A DNA stretch of 64,000 nucleotides. It comes from Pseudoalteromonas amylolytica. Lineage in GTDB: Bacteria > Pseudomonadota > Gammaproteobacteria > Enterobacterales > Alteromonadaceae. The stretch lies in contig NZ_MKJU01000027.1 of the NCBI RefSeq assembly GCF_001854605.1, positions 62,001 to 126,000 on the forward strand. Direction: 5' to 3'. How positions within the stretch are numbered: the stretch's first letter is position 1; each line of letters starts with the position of its first letter. Shown piece by piece: positions 54,682-62,881 of the stretch. The notes under the pieces were generated by a model. The model did no database searches. It saw only the letters and a list, made by a program, of their open reading frames with translations, and had not been told where the DNA came from. A program made the translations under genes and the position numbers.

Positions 54682-56116
54682 GTGTTCCCCGTACCCACGG
54701 GGCTAAACCGGCTAGCGTCTGATGAAAATGGGCTGTTGGCGTGTGTTCCCCGTACCCACGGGGCTAAACCGCAATTCCTCTGCTTTTTTGAAGCTGCTAG
54801 CATGTGTTCCCCGTACCCACGGGGCTAAACCGCCACCAGCAGAAATTGAGCGAAAACTAGAAGCCGTGTTCCCCGTACCCACGGGGCTAAACCGCCAAGC
54901 ACATGTAATGAATTGGCTTTTTTGGGGTGTTCCCCGTACCCACGGGGCTAAACCGAGTTAACTACACAGGCTTTGTGGTCTGAAATGGTGTTCCCCGTAC
55001 CCACGGGGCTAAACCGTAATGTAAATATATATACATGCAACAGTAGAGGTGTTCCCCGTACCCACGGGGCTAAACCAGGTAGACTGGCACCAAGTGCTGT
55101 CATTAACGCGTGTTCCCCGTACCCACGGGGCTAAACCGCATATCGTGGAACATCAATGCTTGGCCCGAGGGTGTTCCCCGTACCCACGGGGCTAAACCGT
55201 CGGTCATAAAATGATTATACCTTTCATTTTGCGTGTTCCCCGTACCCACGGGGCTAAACCGTGTATTGTTGGGTTTGAGGCTTTGGCTCGTTGTGTGTTC
55301 CCCGTACCCACGGGGCTAAACCGGCCTGCTGATATTGGTGAGCCGTGCAAATTTAGTGTTCCCCGTACCCACGGGGCTAAACCGCTATTGATATCAGGTT
55401 TAAAAAGCAGATGCGCGTGTTCCCCGTACCCACGGGGCTAAACCGGTCTTGCGCTTTGTCAGTTATTTTATGTTTACGTGTTCCCCGTACCCACGGGGCT
55501 AAACCGTTATCTAGTTACAGCGGGTATCGCGGCTGCTGGTGTTCCCCGTACCCACGGGGCTAAACCGATTAGATAGTGTTGCAGCAAGTCGTTTGCAGAG
55601 TGTTCCCCGTACCCACGGGGCTAAACCGGGTTAAGCAGCTCAGCGCGCGAATATAACGCGGTGTTCCCCGTACCCACGGGGCTAAACCGTTTTTCTCAGC
55701 GACATAGCCAATTTACCAACAGTGTTCCCCGTACCCACGGGGCTAAACCGCCATACGAAATACCATCAATGGTTGATAGCGGGTGTTCCCCGTACCCACG
55801 GGGCTAAACCGTCTTGATTTGTTTTTGAGCCATCAGGCTTAGTGTGTTCCCCGTACCCACGGGGCTAAACCGTTTACATAAATTTGATAATCTGTACGTT
55901 CCAAGTGTTCCCCGTACCCACGGGGCTAAACCGTTCTAAGTTGCGCTTCAATATCCCTATACAAAGTGTTCCCCGTACCCACGGGGCTAAACCGACTTGA
56001 TAGAATTGGCGGATCAAAATCAGTGCGTGTTCCCCGTACCCACGGGGCTAAACCGGCAGCTGGTAATGATTAGCAAGTTCAACTTGTGTGTTCCCCGTAC
56101 CCACGGGGCTAAATGG
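54682..56116 (+). CRISPR. type I-E CRISPR array, 24 repeats and 23 spacers
   Basis: The 29-bp repeat begins GTGTTCCCCG, has stem CCCCG/CGGGG around TACCCA, and ends CTAAACCG, which after Cas6e cleavage would leave the 8-base handle CUAAACCG (AUAAACCG in E. coli). Repeat starts are 61 or 62 bp apart; spacers are 32 nt, with three of 33 nt (54833, 55200, 55262). Repeat 7 (55049) has A for the last G; repeat 24 (56088) ends TGG instead of CCG. The orientation, with leader at 54681 and decayed end at 56116, is the direction of transcription, toward the cas genes. Confidence 0.98.
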
Positions 56117-56150
56117 TTTCCAATGTAAACGGGATGCGTATAATATTAGA

Positions 56151-56179
56151 GTGTCTCCCGCATACGTGGGGTGAACTGC
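56151..56179 (+). CRISPR. degenerate 25th repeat at the trailer end
   Basis: The 29 bases starting GTGTCTCCCG and ending GTGAACTGC match the array repeat at 18 of 29 positions and start 63 bp after repeat 24, so a 34-nt last spacer lies between. Its form (CCCGC, GTGGGG, TGAAC) resembles other type I-E repeat subfamilies more than the one used here. It stops one base before the possible ATG at 56181. Confidence 0.7.
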
Positions 56180-56210
56180 AATGACTCATAAAATTACCTT
56201 GGGAGCTCAC

Positions 56211-56804
56211 ATGCCGATTGTTAAAAATGATGATGGATTGTCCCCTGAAGCCTACTTACTCGGAGAATCAACGAGCACCGTTAAACATGAGCTGATCGAC
56301 GGGCAAGTGTATGCAATGGCTGGGGCAAGTGCTAATCATGAGCGAATTTGTCAAAATATGGCGAGAAAGCTTGGCAATCACCTTGAAGATTCACCGTGTG
56401 AGCCGTTTGGTTCAGATATGAAAGTGCGTGTACGAGACAACTTTTATTACCCCGATGTACTGGTTGATTGTAATTTCGACGAATCTGAACCCTACTTTAC
56501 AACGACCCCCGTGATTATCGTTGAAGTGATCTCACGCTCAACCCGAAAAATGGACGAAAAGGTTAAATTGCTTGAGTACATTAATATACCCACGTTAGAA
56601 GAATATGTTGTGATTGAGCAAGATATAGCCGATGTGACCGTTTACCGAAAGAGCGATGATTGGCGTTCTACACATTACTTTCTTGGTGAAGATTTCTATT
56701 TAAAATCAATTGATTGTACAGTTTCCGTAGCTGACATATACCGCCGCGTTCTCAATGAAGATGTTAGATTGTTTTTAGAGCAGCAGAAAGCGGGGTCAGA
56801 ATAG
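56211..56804 (+). CDS. Uma2 family putative endonuclease (PD-(D/E)XK-like)
   Basis: I place the start at ATG 56211, which has GGGAG 6 bases upstream, rather than ATG 56181, which touches the degenerate repeat. The 197-residue protein matches the Uma2 (DUF820) family: KHELIDGQVYAMAGAS, the metal-binding Asp82 in YYPDVLVDC and Glu105 in VIIVEVISRSTRKMDEKVKL, followed by EEYVVIEQD. Uma2 proteins are putative restriction-like nucleases of unknown target, abundant in cyanobacteria. It lies directly between the array and the cas regulator, on the same strand. A link to CRISPR function is inference. Confidence 0.85.
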   Translation: MPIVKNDDGLSPEAYLLGESTSTVKHELIDGQVYAMAGASANHERICQNMARKLGNHLEDSPCEPFGSDMKVRVRDNFYYPDVLVDCNFDESEPYFTTTPVIIVEVISRSTRKMDEKVKLLEYINIPTLEEYVVIEQDIADVTVYRKSDDWRSTHYFLGEDFYLKSIDCTVSVADIYRRVLNEDVRLFLEQQKAGSE

Positions 56805-56938
56805 GCTATATGCCTAGTGCTCACTTAATTAATGAGTTCCACCAGAACGTTGCAAACTTCATCAACCCACAAATGATATAAATCAAGAAAACAAAAAACA
56901 CTTATGCTACATTAAATTAACTTTTGACGGGGCATAGT

Positions 56939-57775
56939 ATGGCAATCAAGGAAGAAGACTATTTTCGTTATCTCGAAGCACTGCTGTTTTGGGAAGGGCA
57001 AATCCAAACTGGGGTGTTTCAGAGCAAATTTGGACTCTCTCGCCCTAGTGCAAGTAAATACCTAAACCGCTTTATTGAAGAGCAAGCGTTAGATGTTTAT
57101 TACAACGAATCCGAAAAAGCGCATTGTTTGGCAACCCCCTTTACACCTAAATTGATTTCAGACAGCTTCACCGAGTACACGCAACGTGTCATTGATGCTC
57201 ACCTGCATAATAGTTTTGAACGAAGCCCTCTTAGAGTTTTAGCGGTACCACATAGAAAGCTAGAACCCCAGCTATTACGGCCTATCCTTACCGCGTGTCG
57301 CAAACAATCAGCGCTTGATATCCGTTATCAATCAATTAAACACAACGGCGAGACCGAGCGTATTATTCGCCCGCATAGTATGGTCAACACTGGGCTTCGT
57401 TATCACTTACGGGCCTACTGTGAGGCATCAGATTCGTTCCGAGACTTTTCACTATCACGTATTTTATCCGCAGAGCCAGACTACAGCTGTAAAGCGCAAA
57501 AGGGCATTCAAGAGGACACACTTTGGCAAACCCCAGTTGAGCTGGTCATTATGCCCGATCCGCGTTTATCACTGTACGCGCAGCAAGTGATTGCTCGCGA
57601 TTTTAATATGCAAAACCAACGAGCCACTATCGTCACCAACGCCGCACTAATCAACTACCTCATCTCAATTTTACGCCTTGATTTTCAACACCCAAACCCA
57701 GAAGCACAACAGATTGTGATAGTCCCAGAATGCTACCGAGAGTTAAGCGCAAGAGGGTTTTTGTGGAATGGGTGA
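56939..57775 (+). CDS. WYL-domain transcriptional regulator
   Basis: The chosen start is ATG 56939, with GGGG upstream; the TTG at 56924 is less likely. The 278-residue protein has an N-terminal winged HTH (about 15-60, FQSKFGLSRPSASKYLNRFI) and a WYL domain (about 115-195, ALDIRYQSIKHNGETERIIR and LRYHLRAYCEASDSFRDFSL, then SRILS). WYL domains sense nucleic acids or nucleotides and often control CRISPR-Cas and other defence genes. It precedes cas3 and is probably the operon's regulator. Confidence 0.85.
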   Translation: MAIKEEDYFRYLEALLFWEGQIQTGVFQSKFGLSRPSASKYLNRFIEEQALDVYYNESEKAHCLATPFTPKLISDSFTEYTQRVIDAHLHNSFERSPLRVLAVPHRKLEPQLLRPILTACRKQSALDIRYQSIKHNGETERIIRPHSMVNTGLRYHLRAYCEASDSFRDFSLSRILSAEPDYSCKAQKGIQEDTLWQTPVELVIMPDPRLSLYAQQVIARDFNMQNQRATIVTNAALINYLISILRLDFQHPNPEAQQIVIVPECYRELSARGFLWNG

Positions 57776-57881
57776 AGAAATTGAAGTGCAGAACCTACTA
57801 AATTTTTTACTGGTTGCAATCGCAGGGTTGTCGGTAATTTATTCAAAGCGTAATCTGGGTTTATTGGAAGCAAGGAAATGA
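57768..57881 (+). CDS. 37-residue single-TM peptide between the WYL gene and cas3
   Basis: ATG 57768 overlaps the WYL stop codon by 8 bases and the TGA (57879-57881) is 4 bases before the cas3 GTG, which is the spacing of a translationally coupled gene. The product (MGEEIEVQNLLNFLLVAIAG then LSVIYSKRNLGLLEARK) has an acidic N-terminus, one TM helix (about 9-26) and a basic tail, so a single-pass membrane peptide with C-terminus inside. No homologue is known to me. Confidence 0.5.
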   Translation: MGEEIEVQNLLNFLLVAIAGLSVIYSKRNLGLLEARK

Positions 57882-57885
57882 AAGC

Positions 57886-60750
57886 GTGAGTGACTTTAAT
57901 AGCGAAATTTTTCAGTTTTGGGGTAAAGCAGACGTACACCACACATTGCCAGCAGTGTGTCATATGCTAGATGTCGCTTTTGTTGCTAAAGCGATAATTC
58001 AGAAACTTCCAGAAAAAGAACGACACATTTTGCTTCAGCCGTTTTTAGCAGTTGAAAGCATTGATGAAGACGCCGCTATCGCAATGGCGGTGCTGCTTAT
58101 TGCGCTTCACGATATCGGAAAGCTCACGCCGGGGTTTCAATATAAGCTCAAAGAGCGAGTAGACGCTTTATTTGATACCTCCAAATTTACGGACTGTGAA
58201 GATGCAGAGACCAAACACGGCAACTCGGGCTTTGTGATTTTGCATAACTACTTCTGTAAGCAATATAGTGTAAACGCTAATGCCGCACGGGTGATGCTCT
58301 GTGCTGTGGCTAGTCATCATGGTGTATTTGTCGCGAATAAAAAGGAATGTGGTTTATGTGGGGATGAACAATGGAGGGACATACAAACTAAAGCCATTGA
58401 ATGGTTGGCTGATTATTTTTCTGTTGATCTCCATTGCTTTAATCAACTTCAGTCAAAAGCGTTTACTCCCGCATGGCTTTCATATATTGCTGGACTCTGT
58501 TCGGTTGCGGACTGGATTGGCTCGGATGCATCCCAATTTAATTATTGTGCAGTGAATGAGTACAACGCCGGCCAAAGAATGGATATTGCGCATGCGCTCG
58601 TTGGCTTTCTAAATATTAAACAAGTCACGGCGTCAAAAAACAAAGCTGATTTTGCTGAAGTATTCGGTTTTAAACCCAACGCCCTGCAATTAAAAGTGTT
58701 GGCGCTTATCAAGCAAAAAGAGTTGCCTTGGATCGCAATTATTGAAAGTGGCATGGGCAGCGGTAAAACAGAAGCGGCGCAGGTATTAGCGGATCATTTT
58801 ATTCGACATATGGGCCATTCGGGTTTGTATGTGGCTATGCCATCTCAGGCAACAGCAAATCAGCTTTTCAAACGTACCTTACGCTTTTTAAACAAAAAGG
58901 AGTTGGGATATCAGAATATTGAAGCTCACCTAAAACATAGCAATGCTGATTTTGAGCCACAATATGAAGCTTTAAGGCTGAAAAGCATTGATTATCAGCA
59001 ACATGGCGCAACTCACTCGGTTGTTGCAAATCAATGGTTCACCGCTAAAAAACACGGTTTATTGGCGGGTGTTTGTGTTGGAACAGTCGATCAGTTGCTA
59101 ATGGCTGCGATGTTGTACAAACATAACTTTGTGCGACTGTTTGGGCTGGCAAATAAGGTTTTAATTCTAGACGAGGTACACTCGTTGCAAAGCTTTCAGC
59201 TTGATTTGCTTAAAAATACCTTGCAATGGATGGCGAAGTTACAGGTTAGGGTGATCATACTTTCAGCCACTTTACCCAGAACAATGTTAGTTGAATTAAT
59301 CCATGCGTATGCAAAAACATGTAAACAAGAGATTGAAGTGGAGAATAGCCCTTATCCACGCATTACGACTTTCAGCTCAGGACAACTGGCACGCTCTTAC
59401 ACCATTGTTGAAGACCAGCAGAAAAATGAAGATTCAAGCCGCCCACCTGCTAGCTACCATGTACAGTTGCATGAAACTACGCCGAAACACTGTGTCAGTC
59501 GTATGGCTGATGATGTTTTAACAACCGCAAATAAAGCGGGCTGCGGTGTGTTTGTATGTATTTTAAATACGGTTAATAAAGTTCAAGAATTGTCAGAAAT
59601 AATCACCAAGTATTGTGATGAAAATAAAGCGAGCAACATTGAGCATTTAACCTTTCATGCAAAATACCCATTGGCAACACGATTATCTATAGAAGAATTA
59701 ATTGAGCATCGAGTAGGTAAACACCCAACCGACCATCAGCGTATTAACCCAAACCGGCCTGTAAACGATAAGTGTTTGATATTAATAGGCAGTCAGGTTT
59801 TGGAGCAAAGCTTAGACTATGACGCCTGCGAGATGTTTACCCAAATTGCACCAATCGACTTACTGTTACAAAGAGTGGGACGTGTTTGGCGCCATCAAAT
59901 CAATAATTCTGTTCGCTCTGAATTTGTTAAAGCGCCAAAGTTAAATATCTACTTACCATCGATGGACAAAATCCCACAGGACTATGGTGAATGGTTTGGT
60001 CACGGTGAAGTATTTATCTATCCATCACACTTGTTGGCCGTCACAACACGTTTGCTTTGGGAGGCGTGTGAAGAAACGGATAAAAGTACTTTTCAAATCG
60101 ACATCAATCAAGATATGGATGATTGGATCAATAAAGTCTATGCCGATGTAGATCAACAAGTGACTTGGCTTGAGCAAGAATATGACAAAGCATTTGAGTT
60201 TCGTTTAGATAAACGAACTCAATATGTTTTGGCTAAAAGGATGATGTTTGATGCGAGCAAAGCAAGTGTTAGAGACCTGTTGAAATACAACAATAGTGAA
60301 ATTGAAAACGATGAAGTCGTGCTAAGTACACGTTTGACCAGTATCAGTGTGCAACTCATTTTTGTAGTTGATAACGGTGAAGGACAGCTTATTCCTGTTA
60401 CTGAACTTTTGCCTTACAAACAAAAAGTGCAAACGCTCAAACGTGTAGAAAATGAATGCAAAGAATTGGCAGCGATTGATTGGCGAGCAGAACAACGACT
60501 TAAAAAAAGTGATATCGCTCGCTTAAAACAGGCACAAATATCAATAAGCCACAGCAAGTGGGTAACGCATTTTCAAGAACAAGAAGAACACTGGCCGTTT
60601 ACTTTTGTCAGCAAAGAGGTTTGGCAACGATCCCTTACATTGTTTAATTGTGTGCCAGTCATTTTAGATCAAAATTTAACTTACCCGAATAGTACGCTTG
60701 GAGAGCTTCGGCTAGATCCAAAGTTAGGGCTTATTGTTCGTAAAGTATAG
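57886..60750 (+). CDS. cas3: CRISPR-associated helicase-nuclease Cas3 (type I-E)
   Basis: The start is GTG 57886; 954 residues. The N-terminal HD nuclease has His75-Asp76 (LIALHDIGKLTPGFQ) and downstream His ligands (ASHHGVF). The SF2 helicase has Walker A GMGSGKT (Lys294), DEVH box (Asp429, LILDEVHSLQ), motif III LSATLPR and motif VI QRVGRVWRH, with GSQVLEQSLDYD before it. Length fits type I-E Cas3 (about 890-950). It degrades DNA once Cascade is bound to a target. First cas gene of the operon. Confidence 0.97.
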   Translation: MSDFNSEIFQFWGKADVHHTLPAVCHMLDVAFVAKAIIQKLPEKERHILLQPFLAVESIDEDAAIAMAVLLIALHDIGKLTPGFQYKLKERVDALFDTSKFTDCEDAETKHGNSGFVILHNYFCKQYSVNANAARVMLCAVASHHGVFVANKKECGLCGDEQWRDIQTKAIEWLADYFSVDLHCFNQLQSKAFTPAWLSYIAGLCSVADWIGSDASQFNYCAVNEYNAGQRMDIAHALVGFLNIKQVTASKNKADFAEVFGFKPNALQLKVLALIKQKELPWIAIIESGMGSGKTEAAQVLADHFIRHMGHSGLYVAMPSQATANQLFKRTLRFLNKKELGYQNIEAHLKHSNADFEPQYEALRLKSIDYQQHGATHSVVANQWFTAKKHGLLAGVCVGTVDQLLMAAMLYKHNFVRLFGLANKVLILDEVHSLQSFQLDLLKNTLQWMAKLQVRVIILSATLPRTMLVELIHAYAKTCKQEIEVENSPYPRITTFSSGQLARSYTIVEDQQKNEDSSRPPASYHVQLHETTPKHCVSRMADDVLTTANKAGCGVFVCILNTVNKVQELSEIITKYCDENKASNIEHLTFHAKYPLATRLSIEELIEHRVGKHPTDHQRINPNRPVNDKCLILIGSQVLEQSLDYDACEMFTQIAPIDLLLQRVGRVWRHQINNSVRSEFVKAPKLNIYLPSMDKIPQDYGEWFGHGEVFIYPSHLLAVTTRLLWEACEETDKSTFQIDINQDMDDWINKVYADVDQQVTWLEQEYDKAFEFRLDKRTQYVLAKRMMFDASKASVRDLLKYNNSEIENDEVVLSTRLTSISVQLIFVVDNGEGQLIPVTELLPYKQKVQTLKRVENECKELAAIDWRAEQRLKKSDIARLKQAQISISHSKWVTHFQEQEEHWPFTFVSKEVWQRSLTLFNCVPVILDQNLTYPNSTLGELRLDPKLGLIVRKV

Positions 60751-60789
60751 GCAAGAGATATTTAGTTTAAATACGGAGTATGAGGGAAT

Positions 60790-62868
60790 ATGAAATACGA
60801 CTTACTAACAGAAAGCTGGATACCAGCCCTAGATTTACAGGGGCATACCAAAGAGTATTCAGTCACATCGTTGCTAGATGCTGCGCCAAAACTACAGCGG
60901 ATAGTGCACGAAAAACCGCTTGTAGTGGCATCGGTGCAACGCTTGTTATTGGCAATTTTGTATCGCAGTTATGGTTATCTGGGTCAAGATGACTGGGACG
61001 AGGTTTTTGAAGCTGGGGAGTTTGGTGAGCCTGTCTCCAACTATCTGAATTCACCAGAATGTATCGATCGTTTTGATTTATTCTCAGAAGCCTGTCCTTT
61101 TTTTCAAACAGCCAACTTTACCAAAGAAAAGGGAGTGACAACCTCAGTCAAAAAATTATCTCCCGATCTAGCGAGTGGTAACAATAAGACCTTATTTAAC
61201 CATATCGCTGATAATCACGAATTTTCGTTGTCTGCAAAAGAAGCCGCACTGCAATTACTTGTGTGTCAATACTTTAGCTTAGGTGGTGGTGTGAGTGGCA
61301 GTTCAGTGCAATTTGGGAAGCACCCAAACCTCACCAACTCCCCTTTAGTGGGAGGTGCTGTGGTGATGGTTGAAGGTGAAAACCTATTCCAAACCTTGAT
61401 GCTTAATTTGCATATGCCCAAGGATGAAGAATGGCTTGATCGTAAAGTTGACTTACCTGTTTGGGAGCAAAATGAACCAGAAAAGCCCGAAGCACGGGAA
61501 ATGAGAGGGCTGACTGATTACCTCACTTGGCGGGCGCGACATGTTCGCTTGCTCCCAGAAAAAGATGGCACAGTTGCTCGCATGTTTTTTGCTCAAGGGT
61601 TGCCGAATCCAAAGGAAATGGAACAGGAACCTTATTTCGCCTACCGTTTGAATAAAGATGACAAGATACTACCGGTTAGATTGAGTTTTGAACGGGCTTG
61701 CTGGCGAGATACTGCCAATTTATTACAATATGCGCGATCAACTAAAGTTGGCATAGAGCCTCAAGATTTAAGACCCGCTGGTATTCAGTTGTTGGCCGCG
61801 GAAGATAACGAGCTTATTGATAAGCTTAAACTGAATTGTCAGTTAATTGGTTTAGATAATAATAAAGCGAACCCACTATGTTGGTTTGAAGAACGCTTGC
61901 CGCTGGCTATTAATTTGATCGAAAAAGATCGAGAACAAAAGAATAAGTTCAGCGCACACCTACTTAAAGGGTTAGAAACGGCTGAGGCAATTCATAGACA
62001 ACTTATGAGTGCAGTAAGAACTTTTGCATCTCATTTATTGCCGGATGGTGCCCGAGCACAAGATGTGACGACTAAGGTCGAGTCGATTAATCCGGCTCGC
62101 TTTTACTGGCCTAAACTTAACGAACCATTTGAGCAATTTGTTTGGGCATTAAGCCATAACAGTGAGGAAGCCAAATCTAATTGGCGAAAAGTGTGTCAGG
62201 AAATCGCCTTTGCGGCATTTGAAGGCGCAACACAAAGCTGGTGCTATGGTGGAGTTAGAGCACAAAAGGGCCTGAGTATTGCTAAGCAACAGTTAGAAGA
62301 GTCACTATACGGCAGAACATGGCAGCGCCACGTTTACTGGAGCCAAGATACGCAAGAAATCATCAAGCAATTATATCACTGGGGCAGTCCTGAATATCCA
62401 AGGCGAGATATTTTAGCGGTACTTAGGAAGTCTTTAGACCTACAAAAAAACTCACAACTTGCCGCAATATCTTATTTGGGGCCATTATTGGCCAATGAAG
62501 ATGAACGTTCAGAAGTGCAAGCCTTTGTTGCTGCCTTATTTGCCAGTCACCCCAAAGTGTATCAACAGTCGCAACACCTTAGTTTTGGTGCTGTTTGGTA
62601 TCAAGCCGATAAGGACCAACGCCCCGGTATGAGTTTTCGCTTTGAATGCCTACTAGAAGCCAAAGGTGAGCAGTTAAAACAAACCTTGCGCCAGATGGTA
62701 CAAATTCTCAAAAGCAAAGATATTGCCGTTGATTACCGTACTTTGATGGAAGATCTCTACTACTGGGACAGCGACGACAAACGTATTCAACTTAAATGGG
62801 CCAGAGATTACTGGGCCAAACCAAATCAATCTACTGAGCCATCAGACTCAGCTGCTGCGACAAATTAA
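60790..62868 (+). CDS. cas8e-cas11: fused Cascade large and small subunits (Cas8e-Cas11e, Cse1-Cse2)
   Basis: The 692-residue product is about 190 longer than usual Cse1 (about 500). The first about 520 residues are Cse1: start MKYDLLTESWIPAL, FDLFSEACPFFQT, the GGGVSGSSVQFG glycine loop (about 165-175) used for PAM contact, and ITQSWCY-like ATQSWCYGGVRAQKG near the end. The last about 165 residues (about 525-690) match Cse2: PRRDILAVLRKSL, AALFASHP, LSFGAVWYQA, FRFECLLEAKGEQLKQTLRQ, and VDYRTLMEDLYYWDSDDKRI followed by QLKWARDYW. No separate cse2 gene follows: cas7 starts 14 bases after the stop. A GAGGG site precedes the start. Confidence 0.9.
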   Translation: MKYDLLTESWIPALDLQGHTKEYSVTSLLDAAPKLQRIVHEKPLVVASVQRLLLAILYRSYGYLGQDDWDEVFEAGEFGEPVSNYLNSPECIDRFDLFSEACPFFQTANFTKEKGVTTSVKKLSPDLASGNNKTLFNHIADNHEFSLSAKEAALQLLVCQYFSLGGGVSGSSVQFGKHPNLTNSPLVGGAVVMVEGENLFQTLMLNLHMPKDEEWLDRKVDLPVWEQNEPEKPEAREMRGLTDYLTWRARHVRLLPEKDGTVARMFFAQGLPNPKEMEQEPYFAYRLNKDDKILPVRLSFERACWRDTANLLQYARSTKVGIEPQDLRPAGIQLLAAEDNELIDKLKLNCQLIGLDNNKANPLCWFEERLPLAINLIEKDREQKNKFSAHLLKGLETAEAIHRQLMSAVRTFASHLLPDGARAQDVTTKVESINPARFYWPKLNEPFEQFVWALSHNSEEAKSNWRKVCQEIAFAAFEGATQSWCYGGVRAQKGLSIAKQQLEESLYGRTWQRHVYWSQDTQEIIKQLYHWGSPEYPRRDILAVLRKSLDLQKNSQLAAISYLGPLLANEDERSEVQAFVAALFASHPKVYQQSQHLSFGAVWYQADKDQRPGMSFRFECLLEAKGEQLKQTLRQMVQILKSKDIAVDYRTLMEDLYYWDSDDKRIQLKWARDYWAKPNQSTEPSDSAAATN

Positions 62869-62881
62869 AAAGGAGTTACCT

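Noticed and set aside
54722..55441. Open frames across the CRISPR array with repeated VFPVPTGLNR or VPRTHGAKP
   Set aside because: They are translations of the repeats, not genes.
56181..56210. Upstream ATG of the Uma2 gene
   Set aside because: It touches the degenerate CRISPR repeat and has no ribosome site; ATG 56211 has GGGAG in front.
60666..60684. Sequence in cas3 with 17 of 19 positions like the GATC repeat (encoding DQNLTY)
   Set aside because: Two mismatches in otherwise invariant positions; may be chance, so not counted as a copy.
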